Origin: Granulicella sp. dw_53
GTDB taxonomy: Bacteria; Acidobacteriota; Terriglobia; Terriglobales; Acidobacteriaceae
Length of the DNA stretch: 64,000 bases
NCBI RefSeq assembly: GCF_018449545.1
Contig: NZ_JAAVUR010000014.1
Span: 87,350-151,349 of the forward strand
Direction: 5' to 3'
The notes under the pieces: generated by a model
What the model was told of the DNA's origin: nothing
Database searches by the model: none
What the model saw: the letters and a program-made list of their open reading frames with translations, nothing else
Translations under genes and position numbers: made by a program
Part shown: positions 16,794 through 25,233 of the stretch, piece after piece
Layout: each line of letters begins with the position of its first letter
Position numbering within the stretch: the stretch's first letter is position 1

Positions 16794-19700
16794 ACGAACA
16801 CGATCAGGAGCCGAAGCGCGAAGATTCGAAGCAGAAGGTCGGTCATACGATCGAAAAGATCGAGGCTGGTCTGCATCGCATCGAGGCCAAGGTAAAGCGA
16901 TCCCTGGCTACGAGGATTGGCCGTGCTGTCGCCTGGACCATAGGCGGATTGCTGCTGCTTCTGGTGATCGTGTTTGGCACCTTTGCCTGGTATACGACGA
17001 CCAAGGACTTTCAAGACCGGGTCGGCAAAGAAGTCGTAACGGTGCTCCAGGATGCAACGGGTGGCCGGGTAGAGCTGGGCTCTATCCGATTCAACCTGCG
17101 CCATCTTGCGGTGGAGGCGAATGGGCTTGTGATTCATGGTTTGGAGGGTCCGGGAGAGGCGCCTTATTTAGCTGCTCAGAAGATTCAACTGCGGATCAAG
17201 CTGTTCAACTTTTTCCAACACAGCTCTGGGTCAGGAATGGCTTCGCATGTTTCGTTGAACTACCTGCGGGTTGACCGCCCGCAGTTCCATCTGATCATCG
17301 ATAAGGATGGTAAGACGAATCAGCCAGTACCGAAACATCCGACGATCAGTAAAACTCCATTGACGGATACTCTGCTGGATCTTAAGGCAGAGCGGGTGGA
17401 GATCGCGAATGGAGTGGCTCTGCTGAACAACCGGGCGATTCCGTTCGACCTGGCAGCGAATGATCTCAACGCTGTAGTCAACTACATCTCATCGGACGAT
17501 CGATATAGGGCTACGATTGACCTGAACGATCTACGGACGAAGATGGCCAAGGAGCCTGAGGCGCAGTCGAAGCTGCACATAGAAGCGGAGCTGGGCCGAG
17601 ATGTGGCGGAGCTGAAGAAGCTTGAGTTTCACACCGGCAAGGCTTCGGTTCTGACTGCAACAGGAAGCATCTCCCATTTTGTTCAGCCGGAGTGGCAGAC
17701 GAGAGTGGATGGCACGTTGGAGCTTCCGCAGATCTCTATCCTGACCGGGGTGGATGGATTGAATGCCGGCACGGTGGACCTTGAGCTGAACGGACGCAAT
17801 TGCACGACTTCCCCTGCGGTCGCTCAGCAACGTCCGAAGTTTTGGCAACGTACTCCGAAGAATGAGAAGCCAAGCATGAAGGTTCTGACGCCCGATCCGG
17901 ATTGCAAGTCGGGCTATCTCCTGGTGGGTAAGGCGAAGGTGCACAATGCAGCGTATCGCGACGAGTATGTCCGGCTGCATGATGTGAATGGCGGCGGCCA
18001 ACTGCATATCACTCCGAGCGAGCTTCTGTTGACGACGTTGACGGGAACGCTCCCAGGAGGAGGGAAGGCAGAGGGTAGCCTGCGGATTATGAACTGGCTG
18101 GGCGAGGTGCCGAGCGGTGCTCCGGCGGCTTCTGCCACTACTAAGGCCGCGGTTACGACGGCGAACAAGACAGCTAGCGCAGTCGGTGTGAAGGCTCCTG
18201 TGACGGGGACGGTTGAGCTTCCGAAGGTGCAGCCCGCCCATGCGTATCTGGATGCGATTCTGACGAAGATTCCCTTGCGAACGGTGATGGATGTAACGGC
18301 GCCGGAGCACTATGGTGATCTGGGCTTCGATACGGCTGTCAGCGGTCCGGTAAAGGTCGAGTGGGGCGGCTCTACTGCCGATATCGCCGACACCGTTGAG
18401 GTTGACGGCACTCTAACGCTCTCGCCTACTGGCGTGAGCCGCAAGGGCGCACTCTCTAACATCCCGGTGACGGGACAGGTGCAGGCGCACTATACGGGTA
18501 AGACTGAGGTCGTCAATATTCAGCGTGTAGCGTTTCAGACGCCGCAGTCCTCGTTGGAGGGAAGCGGTGTTTTGGGCGTGAACAGAGGCGATCCGTTGAC
18601 GTCACTTCGAGTCGATCTCATCGTGCATGATCTGGGGGAGTACAACCAACTTCTTCAGACGCTTGGCTTCGAAGCGAATGGTAAGAAGGGAACGGCCGCG
18701 ATTCCCGTGGTGCTTCATGGCGCGATGCAGTTCAATGGGACGGCTAAGGGGGAGATCCAGGATCTGGATGTGAAGGGGCACCTCGAAGCCAATCGGGTGG
18801 AGGCAAAGTTAGGAACTGCCGCCGATGTGCTGATCGATTCAGTAGTGGCGGACGCGGAGTATTCACCCTTTGCCGGTTTGGCGGTCGCCAGTTCGACCAT
18901 CAAGCGCGGTACTGCGGTGCTGAATCTATCTGGGACGGCGAGACCGCGGAAGGTGGTCTCTCGCCGTGGCGCGGTGACGTATGTGTGGGATGACAACTCG
19001 GCGGTCGATACGAATGTTCAGTTGGAGAATGCGCAGCTAACGGACGTGCTGCAGATCGCTGGACAGCAACTGAATATTCCGGTCACCGGGATGATCGAAG
19101 TTCATGCACATGCGTCCGGCCCAATTCAGGCCCCTACGGGCAGTGGACGAGTGGTCCTGAGCAATGGCGTAGCGTACGGTGAGTCTTTTGAATCCGCCGC
19201 AGCTGACCTTAGTGTGCAGGGCCGTGCAATTGAGGCGAGCCGGGTCGTCGTGAAGTTGCATGGAATGCAGATCGCAGGAAACGGTGGGTATGACCTGAAC
19301 TCTGAGCGCCTGCATGGACATCTTGAAGGGAATGGCCTACAGCTTTCGAAGTTTCAGGCTGTGCAGCGGACGAATATAAACGCTGATGGAACGTTGAGTA
19401 TTATCGCCGATGCCAACGGGACTCTGACGGAGCCGGGATTGAAGGCTGGGATCAAGCTTACCGGTATTAAGGCGAATGGCCAGGCGGTCGGAGAGGTAGC
19501 TGCGGATATCCATAGCGAGGGCAAGAATCTTTTCTATACCACTACCTCTAGTTTGGTTGGAGCTAAATTAGAGGGCTCTGGACAGACGCAGCTCACCGGG
19601 AACTTCGATACCCAGGCGAAGTTGAGCTTTGCCGGTCTCGATGTGAATAAGCCTTTGGCGATCTTTGCGCCGGGAAGCATCGCAGTGCAGTCTTCACTGG

Positions 19701-21211
19701 GAGGTGTAGTGACGGTGAGCGGCCCGCTGAAGACTCCGAAGGACTTGACTGGACGAGCAGAGTTCAACGACTTCGACGTGAAGCTGCAAGGTGTGGAGTT
19801 GAAGACCGCGGAGCCCCTGAAGCTCAGCCTGCAAGGAGGAGCAGTAAGGCTGGAGCAGGTTCACATCACAGGTCTGGATACGGATCTGCGAGCGAGCGGC
19901 ACCGCTCAGATCCTTGGTATTACCGATCCCAAGGGAGGGAAGTTGGATGTTAAAGCGACGGGCACGTTGAGTATGGCGTTGCTGCACAACTTCGATCCGG
20001 ACATCCTTACGAGCGGCAAGTTGGAGTTCTCAGTCGTTGCGGGCGGCCAGGTGATGAATCCGGCGTTGACTGGAAAGGTACAGTTCGATCAGGTCAGTGC
20101 CTCCATCGATGGCGTGCCGAATGGTCTGAGCAATATGAACGGGACGCTCATCTTCAATCAGGACCGGTTGCAAGTAGAAAACCTGACGGCGACGACAGGG
20201 GGCGGCCAGTTGAAGATCGGCGGCTCCATTCGTTATCGAAACGGCGTTTACGCAGATTTGACCGCGACGGGCAATGTGGTTCGGGTGCGTTACAACGGTC
20301 TAAGTGCAACTGCGAATGCAAATTTCAAGCTGCAAGGGACTCAGCAGAATGCACTGCTGAGCGGCAATGTGTTGCTTACACGATTCGGGATAGGACCGGA
20401 CGTTGATTTCGCCGCTTTTTCGGGGATGGGTGGAGTCTCTGCGCCACCTGATCCCAATGCGGCGGCGAATAAGATTCGGCTGGATGTTCGCGTTACGAGT
20501 TCTCCGCAGCTCGATTTTCAAAACTCCTATGCCAAGCTCTCCGGGACCGTGGATCTGACGGTCCGTGGCACGATCTCTGTCCCCTCGGTTTTGGGACGCA
20601 TCCAGATTACGGATGGAAGTGCGACCTTTGCAGGAACTAAATACCAGCTCCAGCGTGGAGATATCTACTTCACCAATCCAGTGCGAATCGATCCGATCAT
20701 CGATCTGGACGCTACCGCCAGGGTGGAGAGTTATGACATCACGGTCGGCTTGCATGGCACCTCAACGAGCCTCAAGCCGACCTACCGATCCGAACCTCCT
20801 CTCAGTGAGGCCGATGTCTTTGCGCTATTGGCGTTGGGCCGGACGCAGGAAGAAGCGCAGATCTACCAAGAGCGTCAGGTGCAGGCGGGAACGGATCCTA
20901 CGACCAGTTCTCTCCTAGGCGGCGCGTTGAACGCGACGGTGAGCAGTAGGGTAGAGAAGTTGTTTGGAGTAGGGAGCGTCAAGATCGATCCGGCATTTAT
21001 CGGGACGCTGGGTACCTCGTCCGCCAGGATTACAGTGCAACAGCAGCTTTCAAGGCAGCTCACGGCGACATTTGCGACGAATGTTAATGTTTCTGCACAG
21101 CAGTTGATCCAACTGCAGTACGATGTGAACCGCAATGTGTCGATTGTGGCGACACGGGACGAAACGGGAGTCTTCAGTGTTGTTTACAAGCTGAGGAAAC
21201 GATATCGATAG
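16790..21211 (+). CDS. tamB: TamB-like translocation/assembly protein (DUF490)
   Basis: A 1473-residue envelope protein with a short charged cytoplasmic N-terminus, one membrane helix (WTIGGLLLLLVIVFGTFAWY, about residues 48-68) and a very long periplasmic region of beta repeats, as in AsmA/TamB proteins that bridge inner and outer membrane and shuttle phospholipid. The C-terminal DUF490 domain is clear: GTISVPSVLGRIQITDGSAT, LSEADVFALLALGRT, and a final barrel-like strand. The start is GTG 16790, overlapping the upstream stop by 4 bp. Residues about 440-470 are an Ala/Thr-rich insertion. Confidence 0.93.
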   Translation: MNEHDQEPKREDSKQKVGHTIEKIEAGLHRIEAKVKRSLATRIGRAVAWTIGGLLLLLVIVFGTFAWYTTTKDFQDRVGKEVVTVLQDATGGRVELGSIRFNLRHLAVEANGLVIHGLEGPGEAPYLAAQKIQLRIKLFNFFQHSSGSGMASHVSLNYLRVDRPQFHLIIDKDGKTNQPVPKHPTISKTPLTDTLLDLKAERVEIANGVALLNNRAIPFDLAANDLNAVVNYISSDDRYRATIDLNDLRTKMAKEPEAQSKLHIEAELGRDVAELKKLEFHTGKASVLTATGSISHFVQPEWQTRVDGTLELPQISILTGVDGLNAGTVDLELNGRNCTTSPAVAQQRPKFWQRTPKNEKPSMKVLTPDPDCKSGYLLVGKAKVHNAAYRDEYVRLHDVNGGGQLHITPSELLLTTLTGTLPGGGKAEGSLRIMNWLGEVPSGAPAASATTKAAVTTANKTASAVGVKAPVTGTVELPKVQPAHAYLDAILTKIPLRTVMDVTAPEHYGDLGFDTAVSGPVKVEWGGSTADIADTVEVDGTLTLSPTGVSRKGALSNIPVTGQVQAHYTGKTEVVNIQRVAFQTPQSSLEGSGVLGVNRGDPLTSLRVDLIVHDLGEYNQLLQTLGFEANGKKGTAAIPVVLHGAMQFNGTAKGEIQDLDVKGHLEANRVEAKLGTAADVLIDSVVADAEYSPFAGLAVASSTIKRGTAVLNLSGTARPRKVVSRRGAVTYVWDDNSAVDTNVQLENAQLTDVLQIAGQQLNIPVTGMIEVHAHASGPIQAPTGSGRVVLSNGVAYGESFESAAADLSVQGRAIEASRVVVKLHGMQIAGNGGYDLNSERLHGHLEGNGLQLSKFQAVQRTNINADGTLSIIADANGTLTEPGLKAGIKLTGIKANGQAVGEVAADIHSEGKNLFYTTTSSLVGAKLEGSGQTQLTGNFDTQAKLSFAGLDVNKPLAIFAPGSIAVQSSLGGVVTVSGPLKTPKDLTGRAEFNDFDVKLQGVELKTAEPLKLSLQGGAVRLEQVHITGLDTDLRASGTAQILGITDPKGGKLDVKATGTLSMALLHNFDPDILTSGKLEFSVVAGGQVMNPALTGKVQFDQVSASIDGVPNGLSNMNGTLIFNQDRLQVENLTATTGGGQLKIGGSIRYRNGVYADLTATGNVVRVRYNGLSATANANFKLQGTQQNALLSGNVLLTRFGIGPDVDFAAFSGMGGVSAPPDPNAAANKIRLDVRVTSSPQLDFQNSYAKLSGTVDLTVRGTISVPSVLGRIQITDGSATFAGTKYQLQRGDIYFTNPVRIDPIIDLDATARVESYDITVGLHGTSTSLKPTYRSEPPLSEADVFALLALGRTQEEAQIYQERQVQAGTDPTTSSLLGGALNATVSSRVEKLFGVGSVKIDPAFIGTLGTSSARITVQQQLSRQLTATFATNVNVSAQQLIQLQYDVNRNVSIVATRDETGVFSVVYKLRKRYR

Positions 21212-21307
21212 TTGTGCTGATGAGCTACATCAAGCACGGCATTCGCGTCTAACCCAACCGGCTGATCAGTAGAATCACATCTAAAAAGAATTAAAAGGAG
21301 AATCATC

Positions 21308-22126
21308 ATGAATGGTAAAAGGGAGACTGGGAACGCATCTTCTAAGCTCAAGAGGGCTTGGAGGAGTGCTTTTGTTCTTGGGTTTGGAATCATCCTGATG
21401 TCCGGGAGCGCCGCATCGAGTCGCGCACAGACTGCTGGTTCCAATGACGCCCAGATTCAGGCCGATGTCATTAAGGCTCTGGATAACAAGAAATTCAAGG
21501 ATGTAAAAGCTACGGTACAGAACGGTGTTGTGACTCTGACTGGAACCGTCGATCTCTACAGCGATAAAGAACAGGCCGATCAAAAGGCTCACCATCGTAA
21601 GAATGTCAAAGCTGTGCAGAACATGATCGAGGTGGGAGGTCCCGGAACCGCAATCGATGATGTTCAGTTGCGAAACAAGCTTGCCGAAAAGCTAGCCTAC
21701 GATCGCGTTGGCTATGGGACGACTGCCTTTAATGCCTTGACCATTGGTGTACAGAACGGCGTGGTGACTTTGGGTGGAGTGGCATATGGTCCTACGGATA
21801 AGGACTCTGCTGTCAGCTTGGTGGCGAATTATCCGGGGGTGAAGGACCTGGTGGATAACATCGAGGTTGCTCCGCTGTCTCCGATGGATGATCGCATTCG
21901 GCTGGCAGAAGCTCGGGCTATTTACGGTGCTCCTCAGTTGAACAAATATGCACTGGATCCTGCGAAGCCGATTCGGATTACGGTGGTGAATGGCAACGTT
22001 ACGCTCTCTGGTGTTGTCGATAACCAGGCAGATAAGGACGTTGCGAATATCCGTGCGAATGGAGTTCCGGGAGTCTTCAAGGTGATCAACAATCTGCAGG
22101 TAGCAGGCGGTTCGCCCGAAAAGTAG
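21308..22126 (+). CDS. Periplasmic protein with three BON domains
   Basis: A 272-residue exported protein behind a strong ribosome site (AAAAGGAG). After a signal peptide (about residues 17-40) it carries three BON domains, each with a QNGVVTLTGTVD-like core: VQNGVVTLTGTV (about 73), VQNGVVTLGGVA (about 150) and VVNGNVTLSGVV (about 232). BON domains bind phospholipid and appear in OsmY-like stress proteins and in outer-membrane or channel-associated proteins. It follows tamB by 96 bp on the same strand and may share its envelope role. A terminator hairpin follows the stop. Confidence 0.9.
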   Translation: MNGKRETGNASSKLKRAWRSAFVLGFGIILMSGSAASSRAQTAGSNDAQIQADVIKALDNKKFKDVKATVQNGVVTLTGTVDLYSDKEQADQKAHHRKNVKAVQNMIEVGGPGTAIDDVQLRNKLAEKLAYDRVGYGTTAFNALTIGVQNGVVTLGGVAYGPTDKDSAVSLVANYPGVKDLVDNIEVAPLSPMDDRIRLAEARAIYGAPQLNKYALDPAKPIRITVVNGNVTLSGVVDNQADKDVANIRANGVPGVFKVINNLQVAGGSPEK

Positions 22127-22142
22127 CGATCTGCAAGGAGAG

Positions 22143-22182
22143 ATTGGCTCGTACCGAATAGCGGTGCGGGCCAATTCTTATT
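22143..22182 (+). terminator. Terminator after the BON-domain gene
   Basis: ATTGGC (22143-22148) pairs with GCCAAT (22170-22175), with an inner ACCG/CGGT stem, and TTCTTATTT follows. It lies just before the UbiA-like gene. Confidence 0.6.
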
Positions 22183-22193
22183 TACGATAGAGT

Positions 22194-23060
22194 ATGAGCA
22201 CTTTTTGGAAGGATACTGCGTCTACGCTGGAGATGATCAAGTGGGAACACTCGGTGTTCGCACTCCCGTTTGCACTGACTGGGGCTGTGTTGGCTGCTGG
22301 TGGTTGGCCTCCGCTGCGGGTGTTGGGTTGGATTGTGGTTTGTATGGTTGCGGCTCGGAGTGCGGCGATGGCGTTCAATCGGCTGGTGGATCGGGATCTG
22401 GATGCGGCGAATCCGCGGACTGCTATGCGGGCTTTGCCGGCTGGGACGTTGACCTCGGGTTTCGTGGGTGGGTTCGTTCTGGTTGGTTCGTTGGTGTTTG
22501 TGCTGGCTGCTGCGATGCTGAATCGTCTGTCGCTGGAGCTTGCTCCTTTGGCTCTGTTGGTGTTGCTGGCTTATAGCTATATGAAGCGGTTGACGCGTTG
22601 GTCGCATCTGGTGCTTGGACTTGCGCTGGGGATTGCGCCTTCCGCGGCCTGGATCGCAGTGCGTGGATCGCTCGATGTACGGATCGTGGCCTTGACTGGA
22701 GCAGTGTTGCTTTGGGTTGGAGGCTTCGATGTTCTCTATGCTTGTCAGGACTTCGAGCATGATCGAAGAGTTGGGTTGAACAGCGTTCCGCAGGCGTTTG
22801 GGGTGGAGGCTTCGTTCTGGATTGCGCGAGCGATGCATGTTGGTATGCTGCTGATGCTGGTCTGGTTGATTGCACTCTTCGGTTTAGGGAAGGTTGCAGT
22901 TGTAGGTGTTGCTTTAGTAGCTGTGTTGCTGTGTTACGAGCATTCGATTGTGTCTCCTAAAGATATGCGGCGGATGAATGCTGCTTTCTTTACGTTGAAT
23001 GGAATCATCTCTGTGCTCTTCTTTGGCTTTGTTGCGGCTGATGTTTTGAGTAAGCGCTAA
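22194..23060 (+). CDS. UbiA-family prenyltransferase (MqnP/UbiA-like)
   Basis: A 288-residue integral membrane protein with about eight helices and both aspartate-rich motifs of UbiA prenyltransferases: NRLVDRDLDAANPRT (about residues 62-76) and the second at DFEHDRRVGLNSVP (about 184-197). It should attach a polyprenyl chain to an aromatic acid. The pattern AFNRLVDRDLDAANPRTAMR fits the putative 4-hydroxybenzoate or menaquinone-pathway (MqnP) subgroup, which suits an organism making menaquinone by the futalosine route, but the choice is inference. It stands alone between two terminators. Confidence 0.9.
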   Translation: MSTFWKDTASTLEMIKWEHSVFALPFALTGAVLAAGGWPPLRVLGWIVVCMVAARSAAMAFNRLVDRDLDAANPRTAMRALPAGTLTSGFVGGFVLVGSLVFVLAAAMLNRLSLELAPLALLVLLAYSYMKRLTRWSHLVLGLALGIAPSAAWIAVRGSLDVRIVALTGAVLLWVGGFDVLYACQDFEHDRRVGLNSVPQAFGVEASFWIARAMHVGMLLMLVWLIALFGLGKVAVVGVALVAVLLCYEHSIVSPKDMRRMNAAFFTLNGIISVLFFGFVAADVLSKR

Positions 23061-23076
23061 GACGATTGCATGTAGA

Positions 23077-23104
23077 AAAGGCCCGCTTTTAGCGGGCCTT
23101 TTCG
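23077..23104. terminator. Bidirectional terminator between ubiA-like and csbD-like genes
   Basis: A perfect stem AAAAGGCCCGCT/AGCGGGCCTTTT with a short T loop serves the convergent genes on both strands. Confidence 0.9.
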
Positions 23105-23123
23105 TTTAAAACTTATGTTGAGT

Positions 23124-23459
23124 TTAGTGGGTGTGGCGTTCTTTGAAGTCGTCTATTTTGTCGGAGATTTTGTCTTTGACGTTTTGAGCGGTGGAGGTAA
23201 CCTTTGAGCGAACGTCGTGTGCGGTGTGATCGCTCTCTGCTTTTGCGTGAGATGCTTCGACTTTGGCGTCGGCGCGTTTGGAGTCCGAGACGTCGCTTGC
23301 GGTGTCCTTGGCTTTGCCCCAGGTTTCGCGTGCCGCGCCTTTGATCTCGTCTACCGCGCCTGAGTTGGCAATCTTCTGGTTTCCAGTGGCTTCACCGAAG
23401 GCCTGTTTTACCTTGCCTGTTACCTGTTCGACTTTTCCTTCAACTGTGTCTTTGTTCAT
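23124..23459 (-). CDS. CsbD-family stress protein
   Basis: A 111-residue, strongly hydrophilic protein beginning MNKDTVEGKVEQVTGKVKQA, the CsbD signature, followed by GEATGNQKIANSGAVDEIKG. CsbD proteins are general-stress proteins of unknown biochemical role. The second half is Lys/Ala/Asp-rich and resembles a LEA-like disordered tail (KAESDHTAHDVRSKVTSTAQ). A strong AAGGAG precedes the start. A tiny membrane protein gene lies 90 bp upstream on the same strand. Confidence 0.93.
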   Translation of the reverse strand: MNKDTVEGKVEQVTGKVKQAFGEATGNQKIANSGAVDEIKGAARETWGKAKDTASDVSDSKRADAKVEASHAKAESDHTAHDVRSKVTSTAQNVKDKISDKIDDFKERHTH

Positions 23460-23549
23460 GTTCTTACTCCTTGTGAAAGCAGGGACGTCGATGATTTGAT
23501 GCGCCGAATGTTGAGATCTTATTCGGCACCTCGAAGGATCGAAGTTAAG

Positions 23550-23699
23550 CTAGAGTGCGCGTCGGCCAGAGAGTAGATTAAAGATGAGAACGATGATGGC
23601 GAGTACCAGCAGTATGTGGATCCATCCACCGAGGGTGTAACTGCTAACGAGACCGAGAACCCACAGAATGAATAGAATGATTGTGATTGTCCAAAGCAT
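23550..23699 (-). CDS. Small membrane protein, lmo0937/DUF5670-like
   Basis: A 49-residue protein of two hydrophobic helices: MLWTITIILFILWVLGLVSS, then ILLVLAIIVLIFNLL, ending SGRRAL. The length, the LWVLG segment and the Gly-rich turn (TLGGWIH) match the widespread lmo0937-type tiny membrane proteins, often found next to csbD-like stress genes, as here. The function is unknown. The start at 23699 has AGGAG upstream. A longer frame extends upstream but its extra residues are not protein-like. Confidence 0.85.
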   Translation of the reverse strand: MLWTITIILFILWVLGLVSSYTLGGWIHILLVLAIIVLIFNLLSGRRAL

Positions 23700-23856
23700 G
23701 CGGTTCTTTCTCCTAATGCAGGCCCGGCAATAATTTCTACCATGGGCTATAAATCCAGGACCTTGCGGCCTTCGTAAGTTAAGTTGCCCTGGAAACCCCA
23801 TAGGTTGCCACTCTGGTGAAAATAGGAGGTTCTTCTGGCCTCTTTGAGGGAATAAC

Positions 23857-24684
23857 TTGAAGGTTGCGATACAAGGTGAGTTCGGTTCGAACAGCCACAT
23901 GGCTGCCCGGGAGATGCTCGGCGAAGTGGAGATCGTTCCTTGCGCTGTCTCGGCCGAGGTGCTGGCGAAGGTTGTTTCGGGCGATGCGGATGGGGCGGTA
24001 TTGCCGATCGAGAATAGTTTGCATGGCTCGGTTGCGGAGCACTATGATCTTCTTCTCGAGCTCCCGGTACGAATCGTGCGAGAGAGTTTGTTGCGGATCC
24101 GACATAACCTGATTGCGATGCCGGGCGTGAAGATCGCGGCGATCCGACAGGTGATCTCACATCCGGTGGCCTTGTCGCAGTGCAGGCGGTTTCTGACGGC
24201 TCACCCGGAGTTCAAGGTGGTTTCGTTTTACGATACCGCCGGCAGCGTGAAGCATCTCATGTCTGAGGGGCTACGCGATGTCGCCGGTGTGGCTCCGGAG
24301 CTAGCTGCGACGGAGTATGGTGCGGAGGTGCTGGTGGCCGGGATCGAAGACCACGCCGAGAATTACACACGCTTTCATCTGGTGACGCGCGAGGGAGCCC
24401 AGAGGCGGAATGCTCCGGATATGGGCGGAAGCCCTGACAAGATGAGCCTTGCGTTTGCTATTGAGCATCGTCCTGGGACCTTAGTGGCTGCGTTGCAGCG
24501 TTTGGCGGATACGGGAATCGATCTGACCAAGATCGAGTCGCGTCCGGTGATCGGAAGTCCCTGGGAGTACGTCTTTTATGTGGACGTACGCTTTGGGCGG
24601 CCTGAGATGGCAGATGAGGCCCTGCTGGCGCTGCGAGGACACTGCCGCATGGTCAAGGAGTTGGGGCGGTATCGGGCTGCCTAG
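23857..24684 (+). CDS. pheA: Prephenate dehydratase
   Basis: A 275-residue monofunctional prephenate dehydratase that converts prephenate to phenylpyruvate for phenylalanine synthesis. The catalytic part begins KVAIQGEFGSNSHMAA, has VLPIENSLHGSV and ends with the TRFHLV motif that holds the catalytic Thr-Arg-Phe. The C-terminal ACT domain (FAIEHRPGTLVAALQRLADT) has the KIESRP motif that binds phenylalanine for feedback control. There is no chorismate mutase domain. The start is TTG 23857 behind GAGG, since the fold begins directly there. Confidence 0.95.
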   Translation: MKVAIQGEFGSNSHMAAREMLGEVEIVPCAVSAEVLAKVVSGDADGAVLPIENSLHGSVAEHYDLLLELPVRIVRESLLRIRHNLIAMPGVKIAAIRQVISHPVALSQCRRFLTAHPEFKVVSFYDTAGSVKHLMSEGLRDVAGVAPELAATEYGAEVLVAGIEDHAENYTRFHLVTREGAQRRNAPDMGGSPDKMSLAFAIEHRPGTLVAALQRLADTGIDLTKIESRPVIGSPWEYVFYVDVRFGRPEMADEALLALRGHCRMVKELGRYRAA

Positions 24685-24840
24685 CCTTTCCGGCCAAGGT
24701 TTCGAGGGGGTACCCCCCATTGACCGGGCGCAAGTGGTTTCTTTGCATACAGTTACGGCTGGACTTGGGTTGTAAGCGATTGCTGCTAAAAGGGTTACGT
24801 CCAAATTCGTCTCCGGTAAAGGGTTAGGGGTTTAAAGGTA

Positions 24841-24866
24841 GAAGCCCCGGCGCTGGCCGGGGCTTC
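24841..24866 (+). terminator. Terminator downstream of pheA
   Basis: GAAGCCCCGG and CCGGGGCTTC form a perfect 10-bp stem with a 6-base loop; a T-rich tract (GGTTTCAGTCTTTTCTT) follows. Confidence 0.75.
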
Positions 24867-24909
24867 TGGTTTCAGTCTTTTCTTAATCTCTGTCTCTATT
24901 CTAAAAGAA

Positions 24910-24935
24910 CGACCAAAACTAAAGTGCCACTTTTA
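24910..24935. repeat. 26-bp dispersed element with palindromic core, copy 1
   Basis: The element matches 59157-59182 at 25 of 26 positions. Its core AAAGTG-C-CACTTT is an inverted repeat with a one-base centre, as in an operator. Both copies are intergenic. Confidence 0.65.
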
Positions 24936-24996
24936 ATTGTTTTTATTTGGTTTGTTTTGATGGAGTTAGGTTGTTTGAGGGGGTTGACAGGAAAGG

Positions 24997-25027
24997 CAGG
25001 GGTTAGGGGCTAGGGATTAGGGGTTAG
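24997..25027. repeat. G-rich TTAGGGG-type repeat, copy 1
   Basis: About four imperfect units of the form GGGGTTA or GGGCTA/GGGATTA. A near-identical run lies at 63723-63753 inside priA, and a shorter one at 24818-24838. Confidence 0.6.
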
Positions 25028-25233
25028 AAGGCTAGTTGTTTGGATGATGTGGTGAGGTTTTTATTAATTGTTGGTGAAGGGTCGTTAAATTCGTGGATGG
25101 GTGTGTTAATCATGCGAGCTCTTGTGATGCCGATGACGGGGAGGTTGGCTGTGGTTTGGCCTCTGGAGTAGAATTGCGACCATCGGCAGACTTGAGCATC
25201 GAATAGTAAGAAATCTGATAGGGGGGCACTCAA

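Larger units (their letters stand above)
24685..25233. other. Gene-free stretch between pheA and lon
   Basis: About 550 bp with no credible gene. It holds a terminator at 24841-24866, a 26-bp element shared with 59157-59182, G-rich TTAGGGG-type repeats at 24818-24838 and 24997-25027, and an AT-rich part nearer lon that probably carries the lon promoter. A TTGACA at 24984 is a possible -35 box, but no matching -10 is clear. Confidence 0.55.
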
